Assembly (NCBI RefSeq): GCF_014648895.1
Contig: NZ_BMRZ01000001.1
Coordinates: forward strand, 1,054,001 to 1,118,000
Source of the DNA: Streptomyces tanashiensis
Lineage (GTDB): Bacteria > Actinomycetota > Actinomycetes > Streptomycetales > Streptomycetaceae
DNA: 64,000 bases
Direction: 5' to 3'
The notes under the pieces are model-generated. The model saw only the letters and a list, made by a program, of their open reading frames with translations, was not told the DNA's origin and did not search any database. Numbering within the stretch: position 1 is the stretch's first letter; each line of letters starts with the position of its first letter. Below, one piece after another: positions 49,372-59,346 of this stretch. A program made the translations under genes and the position numbers.

Positions 49372-49967
49372 TCGGTCAGCGCCTCGTTCACCAGCCGCGC
49401 CCACTGGGCCACCACCCGTTCCCGGCGGGCGCGGTCGTCCGTCAGGAGGGTGGCGAGGCCCAGGCCGCGGGCCATGTCCAGGAGGCCCTGGACGGTCTCG
49501 CGGACGCCGGGGCGGGACTCGTCGGCGCCCAGGACCTCGACGGCGATGCGGTGGGACTCGCGCCCGACGCGGGCCTCCAGCTCCGTGACCCGGTCGCGGA
49601 GCTGGTCCTCGCCGGAGGCGGCGACCCACAGGTGGAGCGCGGCTCGGAAGAGCGGCCCGGTGTAGAGGCCGACGAGGGCGGCGACGGCCTGTTCGCGGTC
49701 GTCCGTGCGGACCGCGCGGAGGGCCTGCGAGCGCTCTTCGGCGACGTATTCGACGGCGGCCGTGAACAGGTCCTCGCGGGTGGGGAAGTGGTGCTGGGCG
49801 GCGCCCCGGGAGACACCGGCCCGTTCGGCGACGGCCGCGACCGTGGAGCCCGCCCAGCCGTGCTCGGCCAGACAGGACACGGCGGCCTCCAGGAGCCGCT
49901 GCCGGGTGGCGCGGCTCCGGTCCTGCTTGGGGTTCCGGTCCGGCTTGGGTGCGGTCAGAGCCGCCAT
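49368..49967 (-). CDS. TetR/AcrR family regulator
   Basis: 199 residues. DNA-binding domain at about 16-65 (RATRQRLLEAAVSCLAEHGWAGSTVAAVAERAGVSRGAAQHHF). The ligand domain has no assigned specificity. The start overlaps the end of the enoyl-CoA hydratase gene by 13 nt, so it is the last gene of the 4CL-ECH-TetR operon and is likely the local repressor of both arms of the carboxylase locus, comparable in position to AtuR/LiuR-type regulators. Confidence 0.9.
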   Translation of the reverse strand: MAALTAPKPDRNPKQDRSRATRQRLLEAAVSCLAEHGWAGSTVAAVAERAGVSRGAAQHHFPTREDLFTAAVEYVAEERSQALRAVRTDDREQAVAALVGLYTGPLFRAALHLWVAASGEDQLRDRVTELEARVGRESHRIAVEVLGADESRPGVRETVQGLLDMARGLGLATLLTDDRARRERVVAQWARLVNEALTD

Positions 49968-50683
49968 GCGGGGTCCCGTCGTTCGAGGAAGGCCGTCATC
50001 CCCTCGCGCGCCTCGGCGGAGGCGAAGAGCGTGGCCGACCTCTGCACGAGGTCCTCCGCGTCGCGTTCGAAGGTCTCCAGGACTCTAGCGGTGACCAGTC
50101 GTTTCGCCTCCCGCAGGCCCTGCGGGGAGGCGGCGCGGAGGGAGTCGAGGATGCCGGGGAGCTCCTCGTCGCCGGCCGTCACGAGGCCCATGGCGACGGC
50201 CTCGGGGACGCCGAACCGCTCGCCGGTCAGATAGTGCCGGGCTGCCGCGCGGGGTTCGAGCCTCGGCAGGAGGGTGAGGGAGATGACGGCGGGCGCGACC
50301 CCGATCCGTACCTCGGTGAGGGCGAAGTCCGCCCCCTCCCCCGCGACCACGAGGTCGGCGGCGCCGAGCAGGCCGAGGCCGCCGGCCCGGGTGTGGCTGC
50401 CGGCGGTGACGTGCGCGACGACCGGTTTCGGCAGCTCGACGACCTGGCGGAGCAGGTCCACGAAGGCGTACGGGCTGGGCGGGGCCTTCAGGTCGGCGCC
50501 GGCGCTGAACGTGGAGCCGGTGTGGGTGAGGACGACCGCCCGGACCGCCGGGTCCTTGCCGCAGGCGGTGAGCGCGTCGGCGAGCTCGGTGACGAGCGGC
50601 GCGGAGAGCGCGTTGCGGGTGGCCGGGGAGTTCAGGGCGAGGGTGGTGATGCCCCGCTCCTCGGTGACGTCGACGAGGGTCAT
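49955..50683 (-). CDS. Enoyl-CoA hydratase family protein
   Basis: 242-residue crotonase. GITTLALNSPATRNALSAPLV, oxyanion hole FSAGADLKAPP, and AGSHTRAGGLGLLGAADLVVAGEGADFALTEVRIG. Likely hydrates an alpha,beta-unsaturated (possibly glutaconyl-type) acyl-CoA in the carboxylase pathway. ATG 50683 overlaps the upstream stop (ATGA). Confidence 0.9.
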   Translation of the reverse strand: MTLVDVTEERGITTLALNSPATRNALSAPLVTELADALTACGKDPAVRAVVLTHTGSTFSAGADLKAPPSPYAFVDLLRQVVELPKPVVAHVTAGSHTRAGGLGLLGAADLVVAGEGADFALTEVRIGVAPAVISLTLLPRLEPRAAARHYLTGERFGVPEAVAMGLVTAGDEELPGILDSLRAASPQGLREAKRLVTARVLETFERDAEDLVQRSATLFASAEAREGMTAFLERRDPAWRL

Positions 50684-52254
50684 GCGCGGTTCCTCAGTTC
50701 CCTTCGGAGGATCTTCCCGGACGCTGCCCGGGGGACGGTGTCGATGAACTCCACGCTGCGGACCTTCTTGTACGGGGAGACCCGCGCGGCGACGTGCGCG
50801 ATGACCTCGTCCGCGGTGAGGCCGGGCGCGGCGGGCTGACGGACGACGAAGGCCTTGGGGATCTCGGTGCCGTCCGCGTCGGTGACGCCGATGACGGCGG
50901 CGTCGGCGATGCCGTCGTGGGTGAGGAGGAGCGCTTCGAGTTCGGCGGGGGCGACCTGGAAGCCCTTGTACTTGATGAGTTCCTTGACGCGGTCGACGAC
51001 GAAGAGCCAGCCGTCCTCGTCGACGCGGCCGATGTCGCCGGTGTGCACCCAGCCGTCGGCGTCGATCATGGCGGCGGTGGCGTCGGGGCGGCCCAGGTAG
51101 CCCTTCATGACCTGCGGGCCGCGGATGGCGATCTCGCCCTCCTCGCCGGGTGCGGCGTCCTTCGCGGGGTCGTCGAGGGAGAGGATCCGCATCTCGGTCG
51201 AGGGCAGCAGCCTGCCGACGGTGCCGGGCGGGGGTGCCGGGGCGTCGAGGGGGACGACGTGGGTGCCGGGCGACAGCTCGGTCATGCCGTACGCCTGGCT
51301 GACCGGCGGGAGGCCGAGCCGGGCCGAGCAGGCTTCGGCGAGGGCGGCGTCGAGCGGGGCGGCGGCGCTGACGATGTACTCCAGGGAGGACAGGTCGTAG
51401 TCGGCGACGGCCGGGTGCTTGGCGAGGGCGAGCACGATCGGCGGGGCCACGTACAGGCCGTTGATGCGGTGGGTCTGGATGGCGCCGAGGAAGGTGTCGA
51501 GGTCGAAGCGGGGCAGGACGACGACGGTGGCGCCGGAGCGGAGGGGGGCGTTCATGAGGGCGGTGAGCCCGTAGATGTGGAAGAACGGGAGCACGGCCAG
51601 GATGCGGTCGCCCGGGCCCATGGGGATGACCGGCTCCAGCTGGGCGAGGTTGGTGGCGATCGAGGCGTGGGTGAGCATCACGCCCTTGGGGACGCCGGTG
51701 GTGCCGGAGGAGTACGGGAGGGCGGCGACGTCCTGGTCGGGGTCGACGCCGGTCTCGGGTACGGGCGCGGTGGAGCCGAGGAAGTCCTGGAGCGAGCGCG
51801 CGTCCCCCTGCTCCGTCCGGTCGCAGACGAAGATCTCCTCGATCCCGCCGGCGAGCTCGGCGGCCGCGCGGGCGGAGGCGAGCAGCGGGGACACGGTCAC
51901 GATCCACCGCGCGGAGGAGTCCCTCAGCTGCTTGGCGAACTCCTCGGGTGTCGCGAGCGGGTGCACGGTGGTGACGGAGGCGCCCGCGCGCGTGGCGGCG
52001 TAGAACGCGACGGGGAACAGGACGGTGTTGGGGCTGTGCAGGGCGAGCACGTCCCCCTTGCGCACCCCGGCCTCGGCGAGCCCGGCGGCGACCCGCCGGT
52101 GGAACGCGTCGACCTGCCCGTACGTGAGGCTGAGCTCCCCGGCCCCGTCGATCAGGGCGGGCGTGTCACCCCACTCGGCGGCGCGCCCGAGGACGGCGTC
52201 GTGGATGGGGAGGGAGACGGTGGGAACGGGCTCGTACGCGCTGTGGAACACCAT
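50680..52254 (-). CDS. 4-coumarate-CoA ligase family acyl-CoA ligase
   Basis: 524 residues. PYSSGTTGVPKGVMLTH, AYGMTELSPGTH, HTGDIGRVDEDGWLFVVDRVKELIKYKGFQVAPAE (split motifs A7-A8) and SGKILRRELR at the C-terminus with the catalytic Lys. It matches, from memory, the S. coelicolor cinnamate:CoA ligase locus (SCO4383). Here it is cotranscribed with an ECH and TetR and faces an acyl-CoA carboxylase operon, so its in vivo substrate may be a branched or terpenoid acid. ATG 52254 follows AGGGGG. Confidence 0.92.
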   Translation of the reverse strand: MVFHSAYEPVPTVSLPIHDAVLGRAAEWGDTPALIDGAGELSLTYGQVDAFHRRVAAGLAEAGVRKGDVLALHSPNTVLFPVAFYAATRAGASVTTVHPLATPEEFAKQLRDSSARWIVTVSPLLASARAAAELAGGIEEIFVCDRTEQGDARSLQDFLGSTAPVPETGVDPDQDVAALPYSSGTTGVPKGVMLTHASIATNLAQLEPVIPMGPGDRILAVLPFFHIYGLTALMNAPLRSGATVVVLPRFDLDTFLGAIQTHRINGLYVAPPIVLALAKHPAVADYDLSSLEYIVSAAAPLDAALAEACSARLGLPPVSQAYGMTELSPGTHVVPLDAPAPPPGTVGRLLPSTEMRILSLDDPAKDAAPGEEGEIAIRGPQVMKGYLGRPDATAAMIDADGWVHTGDIGRVDEDGWLFVVDRVKELIKYKGFQVAPAELEALLLTHDGIADAAVIGVTDADGTEIPKAFVVRQPAAPGLTADEVIAHVAARVSPYKKVRSVEFIDTVPRAASGKILRRELRNRA

Positions 52255-52340
52255 GCGTTGCCCCCTGGGGAGGTGGAAGGTGATCGCCAGGATCGCTGCT
52301 GCGGGCGGAACTTGGGGAGACCTTGTCAGTACCCCGGAGA

Positions 52341-52366
52341 ACAATCAAGCACGCATGCATGATTTG
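52341..52366. promoter_or_regulatory. Candidate TetR operator of the carboxylase locus, site 1
   Basis: ACAATCAAGCACGCATGCAT followed by GATTTG: near-palindrome AATCA.GCA...TGC.TGATT, about 90 bp before the 4CL-like gene. Shares ACAATCAAGC-R-Y-GC-W-TGC-W-T with the site at 60202. Confidence 0.65.
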
Positions 52367-52456
52367 GGGGCGCCCCTTCCCGGGCAGTCGGAAGCGGGCG
52401 GACACTGCCGGAAACGGGCACTGCTCGCAGGCCGGCGCGGCTGCCACGCTGCCGCG

Positions 52457-52984
52457 ATGAGAACGAGGTTCAAGGTTCTTGCCGCGCTCAGCGGCGGGCT
52501 GAGCACGCTGATGGTCCTCACGGCCGCACTGACACTGCTGCCGGGGCGGCTTCCGCTGCCCTCGTCCACCATCCTGATGAGCATCGCCTTCGCCTCGGTG
52601 TTCCCGCTCACGGTCTGGACCATCGTCGAGGGAGTCCGGGCGGGCGCCGAACGCAGCGAGCAGTGGCCGGCCTTCCTGCGCCTGCCGGGCCGGGTCCAGC
52701 TGGCCGTCGGCCTCCTGATCGTCACGGCAGCCGTGACCGCCTACGGCAACGCGGTCACCGGCAGCAGCCGGCAGTCCCCCGACGTCCGGGAGGGTCGCTA
52801 CTACGCGTACGAGACGTCCCCCGGGCGCCGGGGCACGGTCGAGGTCAGCCGGCAGGAGTACGCGGAGCTGACGGAGATCGACCAGCGGGGCTCGCTGGCG
52901 ATCCCCGGTGCCATGCTGGCCGGCATGACGGCGCTTCTCCTGGTCAGCGGGGAAATGGCCCGTCCCGCGCCGCTCCCCCGCTGA
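52457..52984 (+). CDS. Hypothetical membrane protein
   Basis: 175 residues with about four hydrophobic helices (two near the N-terminus, one central, one C-terminal) and an external loop rich in Arg/Tyr/Glu. No recognised domain. ATG 52457. It lies between the two arms of the acyl-CoA carboxylase locus but reads in the opposite direction. Confidence 0.65.
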   Translation: MRTRFKVLAALSGGLSTLMVLTAALTLLPGRLPLPSSTILMSIAFASVFPLTVWTIVEGVRAGAERSEQWPAFLRLPGRVQLAVGLLIVTAAVTAYGNAVTGSSRQSPDVREGRYYAYETSPGRRGTVEVSRQEYAELTEIDQRGSLAIPGAMLAGMTALLLVSGEMARPAPLPR

Positions 52985-53005
52985 CGTCCGCCCCGGACCG
53001 GTCCG

Positions 53006-54139
53006 TCAGTACGACTTGGGCAGGCCCAGGGTCTGGTGGGAGATGTAGTTCAGGATCATCTCCCGGCTGACCGGGGCGATCCGGGCCACGCGGGCCGCCG
53101 TGATCAGGCGGGCGAGGCCGAACTCGCGGGTGAGGCCGTTGCCGCCCAGGGTGTGGACGGAGGCGTCGACCGCCCTCACGCAGGCCTCCGCCGCCGCGTA
53201 CTTCGCCATGTTCGCTGCCTCGCCGGCGCCCACGTCGTCGCCCGCGTCGTAGAGGTGCGCGGCCTTCGCCATCATCAGCCGGGCCAGTTCGAGTTCGATG
53301 TGCGCCTGGGCGAGCGGGTGCGCGATGGCCTGGTGGGCGCCGATCGGGGCCTTCCAGACCTGGCGCTCCTTCGCGTACTTCACCGCCTGCGCGAGGGCGT
53401 ACCGGCCCATGCCGATCGCGAAGGCCGCCGTCATGATCCGCTCGGGGTTGAGGCCCGCGAAGAGCTGCAGGAGGCCCGCGTCCTCGTCGCCCACCAGTGC
53501 CTCGAAGGGGAGGTGCACGTCGTCGAGGGTCAGCTCGAACTGCTTCTCGTTCGCGTCGAGTTCCATCTCGATGTGCCGGCGCCCGAAGCCGGGGGTGTCG
53601 CGCGGGACGATGAAGAGGCAGGGCTTGAGGCTGCCCGTGCGGGCGTCGGAGGTGCGGCCGACGATCAGGGTCGCGTCCGCGATGTCCACGCCCGAGACGA
53701 AGACCTTCCGGCCGTTGAGGACCCAGCCCTCCTCGGTGCGCGTGGCCGTGGTCGTGATGCGGTGCGAGTTGGAGCCGGCGTCGGGCTCCGTGATCCCGAA
53801 CGCCATCGTCCTCGTGCCGTCCGCGAGGCCCGGGAGCCAGGACCGCTTCTGCTCCTCGGTGCCGAAGCGGGCGATGACCGTGCCGCAGATCGCGGGCGAG
53901 ACGACCATCATGAGGAGCGGCGCGCCGGCCGCGCCCGCCTCCTCCAGGACGATCGACAGCTCGGCCATGCCGCCGCCCCCGCCGCCGTACTCCTCGGGGA
54001 GGTTCACGCCGAGGTAGCCGAGCTTGCCGGCCTCGGCCCACAGTTCCGCCCGGTCGAAGCCGGGGCCGTGGCGGTGGCCGAGCGCGGAGACGGCGGCGCG
54101 GAGTGCGGTGAGCTCTTCGGTCTCGATGAGGGTGCTCAT
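53006..54139 (-). CDS. Acyl-CoA dehydrogenase (citronellyl/isovaleryl-CoA type)
   Basis: 377 residues. Core motifs FGITEPDAGSNSHRITTTA, GRKVFVSGVDIADATLIVGR, ERIMTAAFAIGMGRYALAQAVKYAKER and a C-terminal HTLGGNGLTREFGLARLITAARVARIAPVSREMI region. In Atu/Liu-type pathways this enzyme makes the 2,3-double bond before carboxylation. ATG 54139 overlaps the biotin-carboxylase stop (ATGA). Confidence 0.92.
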   Translation of the reverse strand: MSTLIETEELTALRAAVSALGHRHGPGFDRAELWAEAGKLGYLGVNLPEEYGGGGGGMAELSIVLEEAGAAGAPLLMMVVSPAICGTVIARFGTEEQKRSWLPGLADGTRTMAFGITEPDAGSNSHRITTTATRTEEGWVLNGRKVFVSGVDIADATLIVGRTSDARTGSLKPCLFIVPRDTPGFGRRHIEMELDANEKQFELTLDDVHLPFEALVGDEDAGLLQLFAGLNPERIMTAAFAIGMGRYALAQAVKYAKERQVWKAPIGAHQAIAHPLAQAHIELELARLMMAKAAHLYDAGDDVGAGEAANMAKYAAAEACVRAVDASVHTLGGNGLTREFGLARLITAARVARIAPVSREMILNYISHQTLGLPKSY

Positions 54140-56022
54140 GCGGGGACTTCCTCCTGTGCTTCGGTCGAGGCGTGTTCCTGTACGACGGCGAGCAGGGCTC
54201 CGACCTCGACCTGGCGGCCGGGGGCGGCGTGGAGCGCGGTGAGCGTGCCGGAGGCGGGGGCGATGACGCGGTGCTCCATCTTCATGGCCTCCAGCCAGAG
54301 GAGCGGCTGCCCGGCGGCGACCCGGTCGCCGACGGCGAGGCCGTCCGCGACCCGGACGACGGTGCCGGGCATCGGAGCGAGCAGGGAGCCGGGCTCCCGC
54401 TGGTCGGCGGGGTCGGTGAAGCGGGGGCGGGCGGTGAGGCGGTGGCGTCCCACGTGGACGGTGTCCTCGTACGCGGTGACCTCGAAGTGCCGCACCACGC
54501 CGGCCACTTCCAGGCTGACGCGGCCGGGCGTCGCCGCCACGACCCGTACGCCCTCCGGGGACGTGATCTCGTATCCGCCGTCCCTGGTGGGCCGGTAGCG
54601 GATCTCGTGGTCGCCGTACGTCCTCGTCTCGTCCTGCGAGCGCAGGTTGCGCCAGCCGCCGCCGAACCGGCTCGTGCCGCGGGAGGCCCGGGCGACGGCG
54701 GCGGCCGCCGCCGCGTACTCCTCGCCCGGCGGCGGGGTGGTGAGGACGGTCAGGTTGCGGTCGTAGAAGCCCGTGTCGAGGGCTTCCGTCCCGGCGTACT
54801 CGGGGTGCTTCAGGGACGCGACCAGCAGGTCCCGGTTGGTGACGGGCCCGTGGACGACGGCCCGCTCCAGGGCGTGGGCGAGCTTGCGGAGGGCCGCCTC
54901 GCGGGTCTCGGCGTGGACGATCACCTTCGCGAGCATCGGGTCGTAGTGGACGCCGATCGTGTCCCCGGAGGCGTATCCGGTGTCCACGCGCACGTCCCCG
55001 GCGACCTCGAAGCGGTGCAGGACGCCCGTCTGCGGGGCCCAGTCCCGCGCCGGGTCCTCGGCGTAGAGCCGGGCCTCGATCGCGTGGCCGCGGGGGGCGG
55101 GGGGCTCGGGTGGCAGGGCCCGGCCCTCGGCGACGGCGAGCTGGAGCGCGACGAGGTCGACGCCGTACACCTCCTCGGTGACCGGGTGCTCGACCTGGAG
55201 GCGGGTGTTCATCTCCAGGAAGTGCGCCCGCCCGTCGGCGACCAGGAACTCGACGGTGCCCGCGCCGACGTAGCCGACGGCCTTCGCGGCCCGGACGGCC
55301 GTGTCCAGGAGGGAGTCCTCCAGGGCGGCGGGCAGGCCGGGCGCGGGGGCCTCCTCGATGACCTTCTGGTGCCGGCGCTGCAGGGAGCAGTCGCGGGTGC
55401 CGAGCGCCCAGACGGTGCCGTGGGTGTCGCAGAGGAGCTGGACCTCGACGTGGCGGCCGTTCTCCACGTACGGCTCGACGAACACCTCGCCGTCCCCGAA
55501 GGCGCTCGCCGCCTCCGCCGAAGCCGCCCGCAACTCGCCGTCCAGGGCGGCCAGTTCCCGTACGATCCGCATGCCCCGGCCGCCGCCGCCCGCCGCCGCC
55601 TTCACCAGGACGGGCAGGTCCGCCTCGGTGACGTCGGTGAGGGGCGCGATCCCGAGGAGTTCCTTGGCGCGGGTCTTCGACGCCATCGCCTCGATCGCCG
55701 CAGGCGGCGGGCCGATCCAGAGCAGGCCCGCGTCGGTGACGGCGCGCGCGAAGTCGGCGTTCTCGGAGAGGAAGCCGTAGCCGGGGTGGACGGCGTCGGC
55801 GCCCGCCGCGAGCGCCGCCTTCACCACCAGGTCGCCGCGCAGGTACGTCTCCGAGGGCGCGGCCCCCGGCAGCCGTACGGCGGCGTCGGCCTCCCGGACG
55901 TGCAGCGCGCCGGCATCGGCGTCGGAGTACACGGCGACGGTGGAGATGCCCAGTTCGCGGCAGGTGCGGAAGACCCGGCAGGCGATCTCGCCGCGGTTCG
56001 CGACCAGTACGGTCGAAATCAT
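54136..56022 (-). CDS. Acyl-CoA carboxylase alpha subunit (biotin carboxylase + BCCP)
   Basis: 628 residues. Biotin carboxylase domain about 1-440 (STVLVANRGEIACRVFRTCR; glycine-rich KAAAGGGGRGMRIV; EMNTRLQVEHPVTEEVYG); C-terminal biotinyl domain with EAMKMEH about residue 590. It lacks the long extra domains of pyruvate carboxylase. Works with the carboxyltransferase 7 bp upstream. Confidence 0.95.
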   Translation of the reverse strand: MISTVLVANRGEIACRVFRTCRELGISTVAVYSDADAGALHVREADAAVRLPGAAPSETYLRGDLVVKAALAAGADAVHPGYGFLSENADFARAVTDAGLLWIGPPPAAIEAMASKTRAKELLGIAPLTDVTEADLPVLVKAAAGGGGRGMRIVRELAALDGELRAASAEAASAFGDGEVFVEPYVENGRHVEVQLLCDTHGTVWALGTRDCSLQRRHQKVIEEAPAPGLPAALEDSLLDTAVRAAKAVGYVGAGTVEFLVADGRAHFLEMNTRLQVEHPVTEEVYGVDLVALQLAVAEGRALPPEPPAPRGHAIEARLYAEDPARDWAPQTGVLHRFEVAGDVRVDTGYASGDTIGVHYDPMLAKVIVHAETREAALRKLAHALERAVVHGPVTNRDLLVASLKHPEYAGTEALDTGFYDRNLTVLTTPPPGEEYAAAAAAVARASRGTSRFGGGWRNLRSQDETRTYGDHEIRYRPTRDGGYEITSPEGVRVVAATPGRVSLEVAGVVRHFEVTAYEDTVHVGRHRLTARPRFTDPADQREPGSLLAPMPGTVVRVADGLAVGDRVAAGQPLLWLEAMKMEHRVIAPASGTLTALHAAPGRQVEVGALLAVVQEHASTEAQEEVPA

Positions 56023-56029
56023 CAGTGCC

Positions 56030-57628
56030 TCACATTCGGAAGACGCCGAAGCCGCCGCGCGCGCCCTCGACCGGTGCCGTGTGGATCGCGGAGAGGCACA
56101 GTCCGAGGACCGTGCGGGTGTCGCGGGGGTCGATGACCCCGTCGTCGTAGAGCCGGCCGGACAGGAACATCGGCAGCGATTCGGACTCGATCTGCGCCTC
56201 GACGAGCGCCCGGAGACCGGCGTCGGCCTCGTCGTCGTAGGGCTGTCCCTTCGCGGCGGCCGACGCGCGCGCCACGATGGAGAGCACTCCGGCGAGCTGC
56301 TGCGGGCCCATGACGGCCGACTTGGCGCTCGGCCAGGCGAAGAGGAAGCGCGGGTCGTAGGCCCTGCCGCACATGCCGTAGTGCCCGGCGCCGTACGACG
56401 CCCCCATGAGGACGGAGAGGTGGGGGACCTTCGAGTTCGACACCGCGTTGATCATCATCGCGCCGTGCTTGATGATGCCGCCCTGCTCGTACTCCTTGCC
56501 GACCATGTAGCCGGTGGTGTTGTGGAGGAAGACGAGCGGGATGTCGCGCTGGTTGGCGAGCTGGATGAACTGGGCGGCCTTCTGCGACTCGGCGGAGAAG
56601 AGGACGCCCTGCGCGTTGGCGAGGATGCCGACCGGATAGCCGTGCAGGCGCGCCCAGCCCGTGGTGAGCGAGGTCCCGTAGAGCGGCTTGAACTCGTCGA
56701 AGTCCGAGCCGTCGACGATCCGGGCGATCACCTCGCGCGGGTCGAAGGGGGTCTTGAGGTCGCCGGGGACGATCCCGAGCAGTTCCTCCGGGTCGTACTT
56801 CGGGGGCTCGGCGGACGCCGGGTCGGGGTGGGCCTTGCGGTGGTTGAGGCGGGCGACGATCCGGCGGGCCTGGCGGATCGCGTCGGCCTCGTCGACGGCG
56901 TAGTGGTCGGCGAGCCCGCTGGTGCGCGCGTGCATCTCGGCGCCGCCGAGGGACTCGTCGTCGCTCTCCTCGCCCGTCGCCATCTTCACCAGCGGCGGGC
57001 CGCCGAGGAAGACCTTCGACCGCTCCCTGATCATCACGGCGTGGTCGGACATGCCGGGGACGTAGGCGCCGCCCGCCGTCGAGTTCCCGAAGACGACGGC
57101 GACGGTCGGGATGCCGGCGGCGGACAGGCGGGTGAGGTCGCGGAAGAGCGCCCCGCCCGGGATGAAGATCTCCTTCTGGGAGGGCAGGTCGGCGCCGCCG
57201 GACTCGACGAGCGAGATGACGGGCAGCCGGTTGGCGTACGCGATCTCGTTGGCCCGCAGGGCCTTCTTCAGCGTCCACGGGTTGGAGGCGCCGCCGCGCA
57301 CGGTCGGGTCGTTGGCGGTGATGAGGCACTCCACGCCCTCGACGACGCCGATGCCGGTGACGAGCGAGGCGCCCACGGTGTAGTCGCTGCCCCAGGCGGC
57401 GAGCGGCGACAGCTCCAGGAAGGGGCTGTCGGGGTCGACGAGCAGTTCGATGCGCTCGCGGGCGAGGAGCTTGCCGCGCGCCCGGTGCCGGGTCGTGTAC
57501 TTCTCGCCGCCGCCGGCGAGGGCCTTGGTGTGCTCGGCGTCGAGGGCGGCGAGCTTCTCCAGCATGGCCGAGCGGTGGGAGGCGTAGTCGGGTCCGCCGG
57601 TGTCGAGGGCGGAGGCGAGGACGGTCAC
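56030..57628 (-). CDS. Acyl-CoA carboxylase beta subunit (carboxyltransferase)
   Basis: 532 residues, homologous to methylcrotonyl-/geranyl-CoA carboxylase beta. [23 protein letters not shown] at the N-terminus, [19 protein letters not shown], oxyanion-forming [18 protein letters not shown], and [26 protein letters not shown]-like active site region. GTG 57628 follows GGAGG and overlaps the AtuA stop (GTGA). Confidence 0.95.
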   Translation of the reverse strand: [532 protein letters not shown]

Positions 57629-59346
57629 GGGAGTTCCTCCGGGGCGTCGGTCGGGAGGGTGGCGGCCGGGGCGCCGGTCAGCAGGGCCTCCGGTACGTCC
57701 ACGTGGCGGGAGCGGAGCCATTCGCCGAGGGCCTTGGCCTGGGGGTCGAAGCGGGCCTGGGAGGCGACGCCCTCGCCGAGGATCCCGGCGATCGTGAAGT
57801 TCACGGCGCGGAGGTTCGGGAGGAGGTGCCGGGTGACGGTCAGGTCCGCCGTCTCCGGCAGGAGTTCCCTGAACCTCCCCACGGTGAGGGTGTGGGCCAG
57901 CCAGCGCCACTCCTCGTCCGTGCGGACCCAGACGCCGACGTTGGCGTCGCCGCCCTTGTCGCCGCTGCGGGCCCCGGCGATCCGGCCGAGGGGCATCCTC
58001 CGGGTGGGCCCCTCGGGGGGCGGCGGCGGAAGCTCCGGGTCGGGTACGGGTGCCAGGCCGAGGGTCTTCGGGGGTACGGGGAGCTCCTGCCGGGTCCCGT
58101 CGGGGAGGACCGCCGTGTGCGGGACCTCGGCGGCCGGGACGTACGCGGTCTCGAAGACCCCGTAGGGGGCGCCCTTGCCGGGCGGGGCGGTGACGTGGAA
58201 GCCGGGGTAGCTCGCGAGGGCCAGTTCGACGGCGGCCCCGGTGACGGTGCGGCCGACCTTCTCGGGGTCCCGGTCGCGGACGACGAGCCGGAGCAGGGCG
58301 CTGGCGGTCTCCTCGGTGGGGGCGTCGGGGCGGTCGGTGCGGGCGAGTTCCCAGCGGACCTCGGCGGGCGGGTTCTTCACGAGGGCGTCGTGGACCTGCT
58401 CCCGGAGGAGGTCCGCCTTGGCCTCGATGTCGAGGCCCGTGAGGACGAAGACGACCTCGTTGCGGAAGCCGCCGAGCCTGCTGAGGCCGGCCTTGAGCGT
58501 GGGGGGCGGGGCCTCTCCCCGCACGCCCTCGATCCGCACCCGGTCGGGGCCCTCCTGGACGAGCCGGACGGTGTCGAGGCGGGCGGTCACGTCGGGGCCG
58601 GCGTAACGGGCGCCGGCCGTCTCGTAGAGGAGCTGGGCGGTGACCGTGCCGGTGTCGACGAGGCCGCCGGTGCCGGGGTGCTTGGTGATGACCGCGCTGC
58701 CGTCGGCGTGGAGTTCGGCGACCGGGAAGCCGGGGCGGCGCACGTCATGGCCCCGGAAGAAGGCGTAGTTGCCTCCGGTGGCCTGGGTGCCGCACTCCAG
58801 GACGTGCCCGGCGACGACCGCGCCGGCCAGCTCGTCGTACGCCTCCGGGCCCCAGCCGAAGTGCCACTGCGCGGGCCCGGTGACGAGCGCGGCGTCGGTG
58901 ACCCGGCCGGTGACGACGACGTCGGCCCCGGCCGCGAGGCAGGCGGCGATGCCGGCGCCGCCGAGGTAGGCGTTGACGGCGAGGGCGCCGTCCCGGGCGG
59001 GCAGCCGGTCGCCCTCGACGTGGGCGATCCGGGTCGGCAGGCCGAGCTTCGCGGCGAGGGCGCGCAGGGCGTCGGCGAGTCCGGCGGGGTTCAGCCCGCC
59101 CGCGTTGGTGACGATCCGGACCCCGCGCTCGTGGGCGAGGCCGAGGCCTTCCTCCATCTGGCGCAGGAAGGTCCTGGCGTATCCGGCGGAGGGGTCCTTG
59201 AGCTGGTCGCGGCCGAGGATGAGCATGGTCAGCTCGGCGAGGTAGTCGCCGGTGAGGACGTCGAGTTCGCCGCCGGTGAGCATCTCGCGGACGGCGTCGA
59301 AGCGGTCGCCGTAGAAGCCGGAGGCGTTGCCGATGCGGAGGGTCAC
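57625..59346 (-). CDS. AtuA family protein (DUF1446)
   Basis: 573 residues. N-terminus LRIGNASGFYGDRFDAVREM and the DUF1446 core (VVTGRVTDAALVTGPAQWHFGW; VLECGTQATGGNYAFF) plus the C-terminal AtuA-like ferredoxin-fold part (PLGRIAGARSGDKGGDANVGVWVR). AtuA is essential for acyclic terpene use in Pseudomonas, but its reaction is not established. It marks this locus as Atu-like rather than a plain leucine-degradation operon. Confidence 0.92.
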   Translation of the reverse strand: MTLRIGNASGFYGDRFDAVREMLTGGELDVLTGDYLAELTMLILGRDQLKDPSAGYARTFLRQMEEGLGLAHERGVRIVTNAGGLNPAGLADALRALAAKLGLPTRIAHVEGDRLPARDGALAVNAYLGGAGIAACLAAGADVVVTGRVTDAALVTGPAQWHFGWGPEAYDELAGAVVAGHVLECGTQATGGNYAFFRGHDVRRPGFPVAELHADGSAVITKHPGTGGLVDTGTVTAQLLYETAGARYAGPDVTARLDTVRLVQEGPDRVRIEGVRGEAPPPTLKAGLSRLGGFRNEVVFVLTGLDIEAKADLLREQVHDALVKNPPAEVRWELARTDRPDAPTEETASALLRLVVRDRDPEKVGRTVTGAAVELALASYPGFHVTAPPGKGAPYGVFETAYVPAAEVPHTAVLPDGTRQELPVPPKTLGLAPVPDPELPPPPPEGPTRRMPLGRIAGARSGDKGGDANVGVWVRTDEEWRWLAHTLTVGRFRELLPETADLTVTRHLLPNLRAVNFTIAGILGEGVASQARFDPQAKALGEWLRSRHVDVPEALLTGAPAATLPTDAPEELP